Shown: positions 7,647 through 15,743 of the stretch, one piece after another
Numbering within the stretch: the first letter of the stretch is position 1
How the letters are laid out: each line of letters opens with the position of its first letter
IMG/VR virus record: IMGVR_UViG_3300020810_000012
Coordinates: 1-36,014 of that record
Length of the DNA: 36,014 nucleotides
Origin: a virus
Direction: 5' to 3' (one strand)
Position numbers and translations under genes: made by a program
Notes under the pieces: model-generated
Told to the model about the DNA's origin: nothing
Seen by the model: only the letters and a program-made list of their open reading frames with translations
Database searches by the model: none

Positions 7647-8156
7647 ATGAGTGACTATACAATCCAAGTTAGCTGGTCCGGTAAAGATGGTTTAGCTGAT
7701 TCAGACCCAAATAAAATTATTTCTGGTGCAGACTTTAATACTGAATTTGCTGCAGTTCAAACAGCAGTAAATAGTAAATACGATTCTACTGATCTGGGTG
7801 TAACTCTTCAGCAACATGACGCTGATACTGCTAAAACTGACGTTGCTCAAACGTTTACCGTTAGTCAGCGTGGTACTATTTCCACGGACAATGACCTGTC
7901 ATTTGACCAGAATGCAACAAACAACTTCAAATGCACACCCAGCGGCACCGGCACCCTGACGTTCACGAACCACACCGCTGGGCAGTCAGGCAACATCCTG
8001 CTGGACAACAGCGGCGGTCATGCAATCTCTCTGGCGGCGACGACCAAGGGTGACGCGAACCTAGCGACGACGATCAGCGTGGCTGGCACCTATTGGCTTT
8101 CGTATTACGACGACGGCACGAACGCTTATGTCGTTACCAGTGCGGTGTTTGCTTAA
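7647..8156 (+). CDS. Tail fibre or fibre-associated structural protein
   Basis: 169 residues, preceded by AGAGGTAAC. The N-terminal third (SWSGKDGLADSDPNKIISGADFNTEFAAVQTAVNSKYD) is a pattern I associate with marine podovirus tail fibre or adaptor proteins. The rest is beta-rich with repeated Thr, Gly and Asn (FKCTPSGTGTLTFTN, GNILLDNSGGHAIS, AGTYWLSYYDDGTNAYVV). The base composition changes inside the gene: 19 of 60 bases are G or C at 7681-7740 against 36 of 60 at 7921-7980, suggesting that the C-terminal part was acquired by recombination. The stop overlaps the next start. Confidence 0.75.
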   Translation: MSDYTIQVSWSGKDGLADSDPNKIISGADFNTEFAAVQTAVNSKYDSTDLGVTLQQHDADTAKTDVAQTFTVSQRGTISTDNDLSFDQNATNNFKCTPSGTGTLTFTNHTAGQSGNILLDNSGGHAISLAATTKGDANLATTISVAGTYWLSYYDDGTNAYVVTSAVFA

Positions 8157-10522
8157 TGTCGATTATCCAAGGCACATCCAAGGCGGCTGGCGGTGCTGTC
8201 TACGAGATAGATCAGTCGATCCGGTTTAATGACGATGACTCGGCCTACCTTAGCCGGACACCAAGCAGTTCTGGCTCTGCTACAGACTGGACGCTATCAA
8301 CATGGCTGAAACTAGGTAATTTAGGAACAGACAGGGTTATCTTGTCTGCGGGTACGGGTGGCAACCACGATTGGATACAATTTCAAAGCAACGATACTTT
8401 ACGAATTGTCCGATCTGGCTCTAGCATTTTGGTCAGCAATCAAGTTTTTCGTGATCCATCAGGTTGGGGAAATTTAGTTGTTGAAAGTGATATTGATAAC
8501 GCAACCGCTTCCGAAAAGTTAAAGGTCTACTGGAATGGGTCAGAAATTACTAGCTGGTCAACAGACACTCGAAGCAGCTATTCAAGTTGGGTCTACTTTA
8601 ATCAAAATGTAATTCACAACATTGGTCGAAGATCAGGCAGTAATGATCGTTATTTTGACGGCTACCAAGCAGAAATCAACTTCATCGACGGCACTGCGTT
8701 AGACCCAACCAGCTTCGGTGAATACAACGACGACGGCGTGTGGGTGCCGATAGCCTACACAAATGCCGCAGGTTACGGAACCAACGGCTTTTATATCACC
8801 GGCGAAGACAGCGCCGATCTTGGTGCAGACTACAGCGGCAACGGCAATGATTTCACCAGCAGTGGACTAGCCACCACAGATCAGATGCTGGATACGCCGA
8901 CGCTGAACTTCTCTACATTTAACCCACTTAATGTAGACGCTTATACGTTGTCTGACGGTAACTTAAACACAGGCGCTGCTGGAGATGCAGGAGCAGTGTC
9001 TACATTCGCCATTGATGTTACTGACAGCGATGGATTTTATTTTGAAGTTGCTAGTAGCACGGCTGCTACCTACCCTGATATTGGTCTTCAAGACGCTGAT
9101 GCTTTGGCTCTTGCTGGAACAACTACGATCAGTGATTACAACACGGGCAGGTATACGTATCAAGGCAACACAGGGAACTTCAACGATCAAGGATCAACTT
9201 CATCTTATGGTGCAACCTACACCACCAACACTATCGGTTGCCTAGTACAAAGTGGAAACCTGTACTTTTCTAAAGATGGCGTTATTCAAAACTCAGGCAC
9301 GGCTGCAAAAACCGGCCTAACCGGCATGATGTATGCACGGGTATCCTACTCTGCTGGTTCGGGTACACACGCAAACTTTACTATAAACTTCGGGCAGTCA
9401 GCGTTTACTCACGATCCCGGCAGTACTTATAAGGCTTGGAATACCGCCAACCTTGCCACACCATCGATCAAAGATGGGTCAGCGTACTTTGATACAAGTC
9501 TGTGGACGGGAAATGATACTGATGGCCGTGCAATAACTGGTTACAATTTCCAACCGGATTGGGTTTGGATTAAATCCCGCAGCGGTGCTTATAGCCATAA
9601 CATTACCGATGCAGTACGTGGCGCTGGTATATACTTACAATCAAACGCCTCTGATCCAGAAGTAACTGGGCCGGGTGCATTTGGTTCAACGCTTGCTTTT
9701 ACGAGCGACGGTTTTACGCTTGATAATGGTACCTCCGATAATCTGTACGTGAACGCAGGTGGCGAAACTTATGTTGGCTGGGCGTGGGCAGCTAACGGCG
9801 CTGGCAGCAGCAACACTGATGGCAGCATTACTAGTACGGTGTCTGCTGATACAACAAGCGGCTTCAGTATTATTCGATGGTCTGGCACAGGAGCGAACGG
9901 AACTATTGGACATGGGTTAGGTATCCAACCGTCACTCTATATCGTGAAAAATACCGCGACAACAAACAGTTGGTTGGTCGGCAGCACGCTTTACTCTAAC
10001 ACGCAATTTCTGATTCTAAATGCTACTGGTGCTCTTGATACAGCAGCGGCTGTCTGGAACAGCGCATATCCAACTAGCAGTGTAATTAATCTGGGCAGCA
10101 ATGTTGGCAGCAATGGTAGCGGCACGAACAACATGATCTGCTATGCGTTTGCAGAAATCCCCGGATATAGCAGCATCGGGAGTTACATCGGCAATGGATC
10201 GACAACAGATGGACCATTTGTGTACACAGGGTTTAAACCAAAATGGATTATATTTAGGTCAACGTCTGTAAACCAACGCTGGTATATGTTGGACGTTGAT
10301 AGAGCGGCTGTACCCGGTGCAAATGTTGTTAATACGCAATTCTTTGCAGAACTAGCAAATGCAGAGTCAGCACCCGATGCAGGATCAGCAACCGATTTTT
10401 TAAGCAACGGATTTAAACTCCGTACTAATGGTATAAATATAAGCGGCCAGACCATTATATACATGGCCTTCGCAGAGAACCCCTTCGGCGGTGACGGCGT
10501 TGCACCAGCTACAGCAAGATAA
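8156..10522 (+). CDS. Large tail fibre or receptor-binding protein with LamG- and SPRY-like domains
   Basis: 788 residues from the ATG at 8156, which overlaps the upstream stop (TAATG); an in-frame ATG at 8093 is rejected because it lies deep in the previous gene. Residues about 20-200 look like a concanavalin A/LamG-type fold (SIRFNDDDSAYLSRTPS, DWTLSTWLKLG, YFDGYQAEINFIDG). About 280-420 resemble a SPRY-type domain (FAIDVTDSDGFYFEV, then IGCLVQSGNLYFSKDG). The C-terminal 350 residues hold two repeats around YTGFKPKWIIFRS-like and YNFQPDWVWIKSR-like blocks. Such domains bind sugars or surface proteins, so a role in host recognition is likely. Confidence 0.82.
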   Translation: MSIIQGTSKAAGGAVYEIDQSIRFNDDDSAYLSRTPSSSGSATDWTLSTWLKLGNLGTDRVILSAGTGGNHDWIQFQSNDTLRIVRSGSSILVSNQVFRDPSGWGNLVVESDIDNATASEKLKVYWNGSEITSWSTDTRSSYSSWVYFNQNVIHNIGRRSGSNDRYFDGYQAEINFIDGTALDPTSFGEYNDDGVWVPIAYTNAAGYGTNGFYITGEDSADLGADYSGNGNDFTSSGLATTDQMLDTPTLNFSTFNPLNVDAYTLSDGNLNTGAAGDAGAVSTFAIDVTDSDGFYFEVASSTAATYPDIGLQDADALALAGTTTISDYNTGRYTYQGNTGNFNDQGSTSSYGATYTTNTIGCLVQSGNLYFSKDGVIQNSGTAAKTGLTGMMYARVSYSAGSGTHANFTINFGQSAFTHDPGSTYKAWNTANLATPSIKDGSAYFDTSLWTGNDTDGRAITGYNFQPDWVWIKSRSGAYSHNITDAVRGAGIYLQSNASDPEVTGPGAFGSTLAFTSDGFTLDNGTSDNLYVNAGGETYVGWAWAANGAGSSNTDGSITSTVSADTTSGFSIIRWSGTGANGTIGHGLGIQPSLYIVKNTATTNSWLVGSTLYSNTQFLILNATGALDTAAAVWNSAYPTSSVINLGSNVGSNGSGTNNMICYAFAEIPGYSSIGSYIGNGSTTDGPFVYTGFKPKWIIFRSTSVNQRWYMLDVDRAAVPGANVVNTQFFAELANAESAPDAGSATDFLSNGFKLRTNGINISGQTIIYMAFAENPFGGDGVAPATAR

Positions 10523-10531
10523 GGATAAATC

Positions 10532-11110
10532 ATGACATCAATTTATAAATGCAATGGAAAAACCATCCGCCCCGGTCAGCAGTTCACTGACGCAGATGGC
10601 GCTACACATCCGGGTAGCTGGTACACCTATTCGGCAGAGCAGAAAACAGCGATTGGTATCACCGAGATCGTGCAGCAGCCGCATCCTAACAGTGTGCTGT
10701 ATAACTGGGGATACAACGATGACGGTACAGTTACATCAACAGCCAAGGCGCTGGATGATGTAGACGAGGTAGACGAGAACGGTGATGCGGTTATGGAAGA
10801 TGGCGTTCAGGTGGTCACACCCGGCGTCAAGTCAAACCTGATTGCTGAAGTACGGTCGCAGCAGGGGTCACTCCTGTCTCAAACTGATTGGGCATTGGTT
10901 CGCAAGGTGGACACTGCTGTAGCAGTACCTGATAATATCCAGACATGGCGCGATGCAATCCGGGCCAAGGCAACTGAGATGGAGACGGCTATCGCTGGTG
11001 CCGCTGATACAGATGCAGTAGCTGCGTTGTTCGTAACGTATACAGTTGAAGATGATGATAGTATTACGAAGTCAGGTATTCTTTATGATTGGCCTGAGTT
11101 AGTTGAGTAA
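10532..11110 (+). CDS. Tail fibre-associated protein, possible chaperone (DUF4376-like C-terminus)
   Basis: 192 residues, AAGGATAA before ATG. The N-terminus (MTSIYKCNGKTIRPGQQF, with GATHPGSWYTYS) and the C-terminal part with LLSQTDWALVRKVDTAVAVP and WRDAIRAKATEME follow the layout of phage proteins that end in a DUF4376/XkdW-like region, generally encoded just after tail fibres and thought to help assemble them. High G+C content matches the upstream fibre gene, so it may have moved with it. Family naming is from memory and moderate in certainty. Confidence 0.72.
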   Translation: MTSIYKCNGKTIRPGQQFTDADGATHPGSWYTYSAEQKTAIGITEIVQQPHPNSVLYNWGYNDDGTVTSTAKALDDVDEVDENGDAVMEDGVQVVTPGVKSNLIAEVRSQQGSLLSQTDWALVRKVDTAVAVPDNIQTWRDAIRAKATEMETAIAGAADTDAVAALFVTYTVEDDDSITKSGILYDWPELVE

Positions 11111-11120
11111 ACAATCAGTT

Positions 11121-11441
11121 ATGACCGCTAAACCATTTTTCATATTTTTGCTGGCTGTTGTTTTGACCGCTGTTTTTGTGCCTCCCGTTAGCTCAAACGA
11201 ATACAACTGTCTCGGCGCGGAACAAGCGAAAGTCTTTGAGCCGATAGAAAACGTCAAGGGCGTAGGTATCAGGGAAGGAGGTCTAGTCAAACTGTCTGTC
11301 TCACCAGACGGCTACTGGATGCTCACACTGTCTCCACCGGAACTAAACGGAATGGTCTGTATTATAATGATGGGGGAAAGCTGGACGTTTGTTGAACCAA
11401 GTCCTGCGGGAGAAAAGGTGAGCCATGGAAGGCGCGATTGA
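11121..11441 (+). CDS. Exported small protein of the lysis region, unknown
   Basis: 106 residues from ATG at 11121; a TTG at 11103 overlapping the upstream stop would add six residues, and neither start has a strong ribosome site. Residues 1-26 form a clear signal peptide (Lys near the start, FFIFLLAVVLTAVFV core, then PVSSN). The mature part has two cysteines and is beta-rich (GLVKLSVSPDGYWMLTLSPPELNG). Position at the head of a lysis cassette suggests a periplasmic protein acting on the envelope, but no spanin lipobox (Cys after the signal peptide) is present. I do not recognise the family. Confidence 0.68.
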   Translation: MTAKPFFIFLLAVVLTAVFVPPVSSNEYNCLGAEQAKVFEPIENVKGVGIREGGLVKLSVSPDGYWMLTLSPPELNGMVCIIMMGESWTFVEPSPAGEKVSHGRRD

Positions 11442-11787
11442 TCTCCGTCTGGTTATCACCCTTGGCGGCATCCTGTTCTCCGTGGCTGGCGCAGCAGCCG
11501 TAGGCAAGATGCAGATCAAGGTAATCCTTGAGGCTGTAGCCGACATGGAAAAGCGCCTTCGCGGTATGGATCGACGCATCGACTCACTCGACACAGGCAC
11601 CGAAAAACAAGAGCAACGGATCAACATATTGGCTCAGATGTCGTCACCAGAGAATCTACGTAGAGATCACATGACGATGGCGACACTCTTACGAGACTGT
11701 GAGCAGTTGCGAAAAGAAATGGACCACCAACTACACATTCATAATGGCAAACATGTGCCTGTCAGTGACACAAGGAAAGCAGAATGA
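11425..11787 (+). CDS. Membrane-anchored coiled-coil protein of the lysis cassette (spanin- or holin-like)
   Basis: 120 residues, with AGGTGA before ATG and a 17-bp overlap with the upstream gene. One N-terminal transmembrane segment (LVITLGGILFSVAGAAAV, about residues 9-26) is followed by a long helical, charged region (VILEAVADMEKRLRGMDRRIDSLDTGTEKQEQRI) ending in a His-rich tail. This topology is shared by inner-membrane spanins and by DUF-type phage membrane proteins placed next to holins. Without an obvious outer-membrane partner I cannot assign it firmly. Confidence 0.7.
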   Translation: MEGAIDLRLVITLGGILFSVAGAAAVGKMQIKVILEAVADMEKRLRGMDRRIDSLDTGTEKQEQRINILAQMSSPENLRRDHMTMATLLRDCEQLRKEMDHQLHIHNGKHVPVSDTRKAE

Positions 11788-12188
11788 TCGGACTAATATC
11801 AGCCGTACTACCTTCAGTTATGGAAGTAGCCGGAAGGTTTCTTCCTGAAGACAAAGAAAAACGTGCAGCAGCAGAGCGTGAGATTGAAGAAAAACTGACG
11901 ACACATTTGGCGCAGATTGATCTTGCTCAGTTAGAGATAAACAAGATTGAAGCAGCAAGCCGTTCTGTGTTTGTAAGCGGATGGCGTCCGGCTATCGGTT
12001 GGATGTGTGGGGGTGCAATGGGTCTTAACTTTATTATATTCCCGATTGCATCGTTTGTGTTGGCACAGACAGGACATCTGGTAGAACTGCCGACGCTTGA
12101 TATGTCACAGATGATGCCCGTCTTGATGGGGCTTCTTGGACTCGGAGGATTAAGGACCGTCGAAAAGATTAAACAGGTTAGTAAATGA
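11784..12188 (+). CDS. Holin (three-transmembrane, GTA-type)
   Basis: 134 residues, start overlapping the upstream stop (ATGA). Holins form the inner-membrane lesion that times lysis. A charged helix (EDKEKRAAAEREIEEKL) and the segment RSVFVSGWRPAIGWMCG match the 3TM holin family described for gene transfer agent release (PF11351 type), where the S.FV.GWRP.IGW motif is characteristic. Hydrophobic stretches at about residues 69-95 and 110-125 provide membrane spans. It is immediately followed by lysozyme with a 4-bp overlap. Confidence 0.88.
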   Translation: MIGLISAVLPSVMEVAGRFLPEDKEKRAAAEREIEEKLTTHLAQIDLAQLEINKIEAASRSVFVSGWRPAIGWMCGGAMGLNFIIFPIASFVLAQTGHLVELPTLDMSQMMPVLMGLLGLGGLRTVEKIKQVSK

Positions 12189-12643
12189 CGTTTGAAGAAA
12201 ATCTAAGATCAGTGATAGAACAAGACGAAGACGTTGTATATAAAACTTATAACGATCATCTTTGTAATCGTACCTGTGGTATTGGACACTTAGTTTTAAA
12301 AACAGAACCAGAATATAATTGGCCTCTTGGAACAGAGATTACTAAAGCAAGGGTAACTCAACTGTACAATCAAGACATAGGCATTGCACTAAGAGATGCT
12401 AAATGGATTCACCCTGACTTTGATGAACTTCCAGAACCAGCAAAGATTGTAATTGCCAGCCTTTGTTTTCAACTTGGACTTCCAAGGTATCAAAAGTTTA
12501 AATTACACCATGCTGCTGTAGAGGCTAGGGATTGGCGTGAGGCGGCTGCACAGCTTAGGGACAGTAACCTATACCGACAAACAAAGAACCGCACAGAGCG
12601 CCACTGTAGGCGCTTAGAGAGCATAGGGGAAATCAGTAAATGA
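12185..12643 (+). CDS. Endolysin, T4-lysozyme-like muramidase (GH24)
   Basis: 152 residues, start overlapping the holin stop. It cleaves the glycan backbone of peptidoglycan. The catalytic triad of T4 lysozyme (E11, D20, T26) is reproduced with exact spacing at E15, D24 and T30, followed by GIGHL at 32-36 in YNDHLCNRTCGIGHL. The rest covers a normal GH24 length (T4 lysozyme is 164). There is no signal peptide or anchor, so it depends on the holin. It has several Cys (27, 31) near the active site. Base composition falls back to AT-rich here after the GC-rich fibre and holin block. Confidence 0.93.
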   Translation: MTFEENLRSVIEQDEDVVYKTYNDHLCNRTCGIGHLVLKTEPEYNWPLGTEITKARVTQLYNQDIGIALRDAKWIHPDFDELPEPAKIVIASLCFQLGLPRYQKFKLHHAAVEARDWREAAAQLRDSNLYRQTKNRTERHCRRLESIGEISK

Positions 12644-13296
12644 GTTATAGAACTGTTATAGATAAAGTACTGACACGGCTCAGAGAGGACACCATAGGCG
12701 CTGACTGGGTTGGTCCTATTGCCGCTGCTTCCGAAGTAGACAGTTATCAAAAACTTATTGGAGAACTGGTAAATGAAGCTAAAGACCTTGTAGAAGATGC
12801 TTGGAACTGGACTGCACTTCGATCCATTGAGACTGTAACTACTTCGTCAGGTACAGTTTCTTATACCATTCCTAATGTTAATAGCAGCTCAAGGATTCTT
12901 CAGGTTATAGATAATACTAACGATAGTATTCTAAAGCAGATAAGCGATAATGTATTTTTTAATTACACATACATAGGAACTACTCAGAATAGTGATCCTA
13001 CCTATTACAGGTTAAACGGTAACGATATTCATTTCTGGCCCACTCCTGATGGAACTTTTGATATTAAAGTAAACGTTGTAATTCCACAGACTGACCGCAC
13101 TCTTGCAGCAGATACTTTCACTATTCCTGAAAACTTAGTAACTCTTGGAGCTTACTACCTAGCTCTTAATGAGCGAGGAGAAGACGGAGGAACAACTAGT
13201 GACCTTGGTGGTCAAAGGTTTGCTCAAGCCCTTAGCGATGCAATAGCACAGGACGATGGTCGAACCATAGACGAGAATACTTGGTATGCCAGCTAA
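12640..13296 (+). CDS. Tail tubular protein A (T7 gp11-like)
   Basis: 218 residues; start overlaps the lysozyme stop. Tail tubular protein A links portal and tail nozzle. Support: DWVGPIAAASEV..YQKLIGELVNEAKDLVEDAWNWTALR near the N-terminus is the pattern of marine T7-like gp11 homologues; DPTYYRLNGNDIHFWPTPDG and PENLVTLGAYYLALNERGEDGG in the C-terminal half also fit that family. It is followed by the larger nozzle gene in the expected order. Confidence 0.88.
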   Translation: MSYRTVIDKVLTRLREDTIGADWVGPIAAASEVDSYQKLIGELVNEAKDLVEDAWNWTALRSIETVTTSSGTVSYTIPNVNSSSRILQVIDNTNDSILKQISDNVFFNYTYIGTTQNSDPTYYRLNGNDIHFWPTPDGTFDIKVNVVIPQTDRTLAADTFTIPENLVTLGAYYLALNERGEDGGTTSDLGGQRFAQALSDAIAQDDGRTIDENTWYAS

Positions 13297-14926
13297 ACCA
13301 ATACGCCCCATTGTTCTCACGGGCATAGGAGCAAGAGGACTTAACACTCAAGCACAGAGTTCAACACTTGGACCTGAGTGGCTGACTCAAGCTGAGAATG
13401 TTGTCTATGATCTTGAAGGCCGTATGGGTCCGAGGAAAGGCATCCAACAAGTATCAAAACCCATTGCTAGTCCTATAAAGTCTATAGGAGAATACGTTAA
13501 GCCTGATCGTACTAGAGAGTACTACGCAGGAAGTGGAGCTACTATTGTTAAAGTAGACTTTACAACAGTGCCTTATTCTTTGATTACTCAAACTTTCTCA
13601 GGAACTCCTCAGACTATTACCGATAGTAACTGGCAATGGGTAAACTTTAATGACGAGTTCTGGGGTGTACAGTCAGGTCACAAGGTTATTAACTTTGACG
13701 GAACTGATTGGTACGACATTGATGATCTAGCTGGTTATCATGCTCCGGCTGGTATTACTACCTTTGATCCTAACTGCGCTCTTGGTGAATTTGGTCGTAT
13801 ATTCTACGGCGGTGTTACCGAAGCAAAAGGAACTTTGTTTTATTCTGATAACCTTGTTGGTCAGGATTTAAACACAGGTGCGGCAGGTATTATCGATCTT
13901 AAAACTGTTTGGGGTAACGACGAGATAGTTGGCTTAGGTTCTTTGGAAGACAAGCTAGTTATCTTTGGTAAACAAAACATTGTAATTTACAGCGGCGCTC
14001 TCAATCCTGCTACGATGGTTCTTGAAGAACTCATTAGAGATACAGGACTTGCAGGTAGAGACAATATTGTTTACATCGGTGCTGATATAGTCTTTATGAG
14101 TTATGAAGGTGTGCAGTCAATACAACGTGTACAACAGTCTGACGGTAAAGCTCCCATTGAAGGGTTATCCACAACAGTTCGTAATGATCTTACTAGGCTT
14201 CTTACTGCAGCAGATTTGGCTACGGTTAAAAGCGTTTACTATCAAAAAGAAGGTCTAATGATAACCTTTATGCCTGAACAAGACAAGGCATACACGTTTG
14301 ATTTTTCTTTGGGAAAGAAAGAGTTTCCCAGAATAACTACTTGGACTTTCAATATTAATCCTCTATGTGCTGTTACTACTCTTGATGGTAAGATGTACAT
14401 GGGTATTTCCAATGCAGTAGCAAAGTATGATAAATACTATGATACACTTCTTGTAGACTCCACTAGTACGTATGGAAGTTCTGGTGTTTGTATTGCTGCA
14501 GGAAACACATGGGATGGGGCTGTCTGTTGGTCTACTACCAACTACGAATATAACTGGCTGTTTGAAACTCCTTGGTCAGATTTTAACGATCCTATCTTTT
14601 CAAAGATTATTAAGTCTGGCTTGTTTACAATTACGGGCGGTAAGGGTGCATCAGCCACTATTGAAATTTCAAAGGATTACGAAGAGGACTCAAGGTTTTC
14701 AAAGACGTTTTCTCTTAGTAGTGATTCTAGCTTCTACTTGTACGGAGCAGCAAATTCTTTATATGGGATAGCTAAGTATGCTCCGACATCCGGTCCTGAA
14801 GAATACAAAGTATCTCTGGCTAGGACAGGAAAAACTTTGCGTATTAAAATGACCTTTGATGTTAAAGGTCGGTACTCAAGTCTTATCAACTTAACCCTGC
14901 TTACCAAACAAGGTAAAACACGGTAA
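13286..14926 (+). CDS. Tail tubular protein B (T7 gp12-like tail nozzle)
   Basis: 546 residues, overlapping the upstream gene by 11 bp. It forms the tail nozzle. Support: order after tail tubular A; N-terminus with GIGARGLNTQAQSSTLGPEWLTQAENVVYDLEGRMGPRKG, where the N-G-L-x-T..L.P.....A.N...D..G.....G pattern is typical of nozzle proteins. The body has beta-propeller-like strands such as DEIVGLGSLEDKLVIFGKQNIVIY. T7 gp12 is longer (794). SLYGIAKY near the C-terminus recurs in the small protein at 7433. Confidence 0.88.
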   Translation: MPAKPIRPIVLTGIGARGLNTQAQSSTLGPEWLTQAENVVYDLEGRMGPRKGIQQVSKPIASPIKSIGEYVKPDRTREYYAGSGATIVKVDFTTVPYSLITQTFSGTPQTITDSNWQWVNFNDEFWGVQSGHKVINFDGTDWYDIDDLAGYHAPAGITTFDPNCALGEFGRIFYGGVTEAKGTLFYSDNLVGQDLNTGAAGIIDLKTVWGNDEIVGLGSLEDKLVIFGKQNIVIYSGALNPATMVLEELIRDTGLAGRDNIVYIGADIVFMSYEGVQSIQRVQQSDGKAPIEGLSTTVRNDLTRLLTAADLATVKSVYYQKEGLMITFMPEQDKAYTFDFSLGKKEFPRITTWTFNINPLCAVTTLDGKMYMGISNAVAKYDKYYDTLLVDSTSTYGSSGVCIAAGNTWDGAVCWSTTNYEYNWLFETPWSDFNDPIFSKIIKSGLFTITGGKGASATIEISKDYEEDSRFSKTFSLSSDSSFYLYGAANSLYGIAKYAPTSGPEEYKVSLARTGKTLRIKMTFDVKGRYSSLINLTLLTKQGKTR

Positions 14927-14952
14927 TTTAATTTAACAGAAAGAGAAACACA

Positions 14953-15732
14953 ATGAGTTTTTGGGGAGACGTAATCGGTGGAGGCTTGAGTTTTCTTGGA
15001 GCAAGAGAGTCTTCAAAAGCAGCTACACAAGCAGCACAAACAACGGCAGACGCAGCAAGGGCAAATGCAGCATCGGCTACTGCAGCAGCTATTCCGTACA
15101 CAATAGGTTCTTTGGGCGGTGTAGCTGATTTCGATCCTGACAAGAAATCAGGTTACCTTGGACTTTCTCCGCAGCTTTCAGACATCTACGCTGGTGCTTT
15201 AGAGCGCAGTGGGATGTTTGGCGCACAGGGCTATGGCTATGCAGCTATGGACCCTTTTGCAGCAGGTGAGTTGTTCTTTCAGCAGTCAGACCCTTACTAC
15301 CAACAGCAGCAGGATCGCACCAGAACAGAGCTAGAGACTAGACTGTTGGCTCAGGGACGCCTTGGCTCTACTGGCGGCGCTCTTGAGCAAGAGGCTCTTG
15401 AGACAGGCATAGCCAACCAACAGATGCAAAGACGAGAAGCTGGGTTTACAAAAGCACAGGCGCTTATAGATACTCTTCTTGGCAGGGAACGTGGCGACAT
15501 TGCTCAGGCAGTTGGGCTTCTTGATATACCCCTTCAGCAAGCAAATGTTGGCCGTGGTATCGGTGGTACTATTGGTGGAACTGCGGCTGCTGGCTTGGCC
15601 TCTCAATCTGCATCTCAAAAACTACTGGCTGAAGTTCAGGGGCAAAACCCCGGTATGTTTGGTGCGGCTGCCGCAGGTCTTGGTCAGTACATCACTAAAA
15701 ACTTTGGCAGTCAGACGCCTAAGAATCCATAA
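14953..15732 (+). CDS. Internal virion or tail-associated protein
   Basis: 259 residues. The N-terminus (MSFWGDVIGGGLSFLGARESSKAATQAAQTTADAARANA) is Gly- and Ala-rich and helical, the look of a small ejection protein that enters the membrane. The middle (QQQQDRTRTELETRLLAQGRLGSTGGALEQEALETG) resembles the R.ELE.RLLAQGRLGSTGGA.EQ block that I recall in marine podovirus internal and tail proteins. Helical C-terminus. Position directly after tail tubular B matches the place of internal core genes in T7-like phages. Confidence 0.75.
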   Translation: MSFWGDVIGGGLSFLGARESSKAATQAAQTTADAARANAASATAAAIPYTIGSLGGVADFDPDKKSGYLGLSPQLSDIYAGALERSGMFGAQGYGYAAMDPFAAGELFFQQSDPYYQQQQDRTRTELETRLLAQGRLGSTGGALEQEALETGIANQQMQRREAGFTKAQALIDTLLGRERGDIAQAVGLLDIPLQQANVGRGIGGTIGGTAAAGLASQSASQKLLAEVQGQNPGMFGAAAAGLGQYITKNFGSQTPKNP

Positions 15733-15743
15733 GAAAGTTTTAA

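Noticed and set aside
8093-8155. Upstream start of the large fibre gene
   Set aside because: It lies inside the previous gene; the TAATG overlap at 8156 is the natural start.
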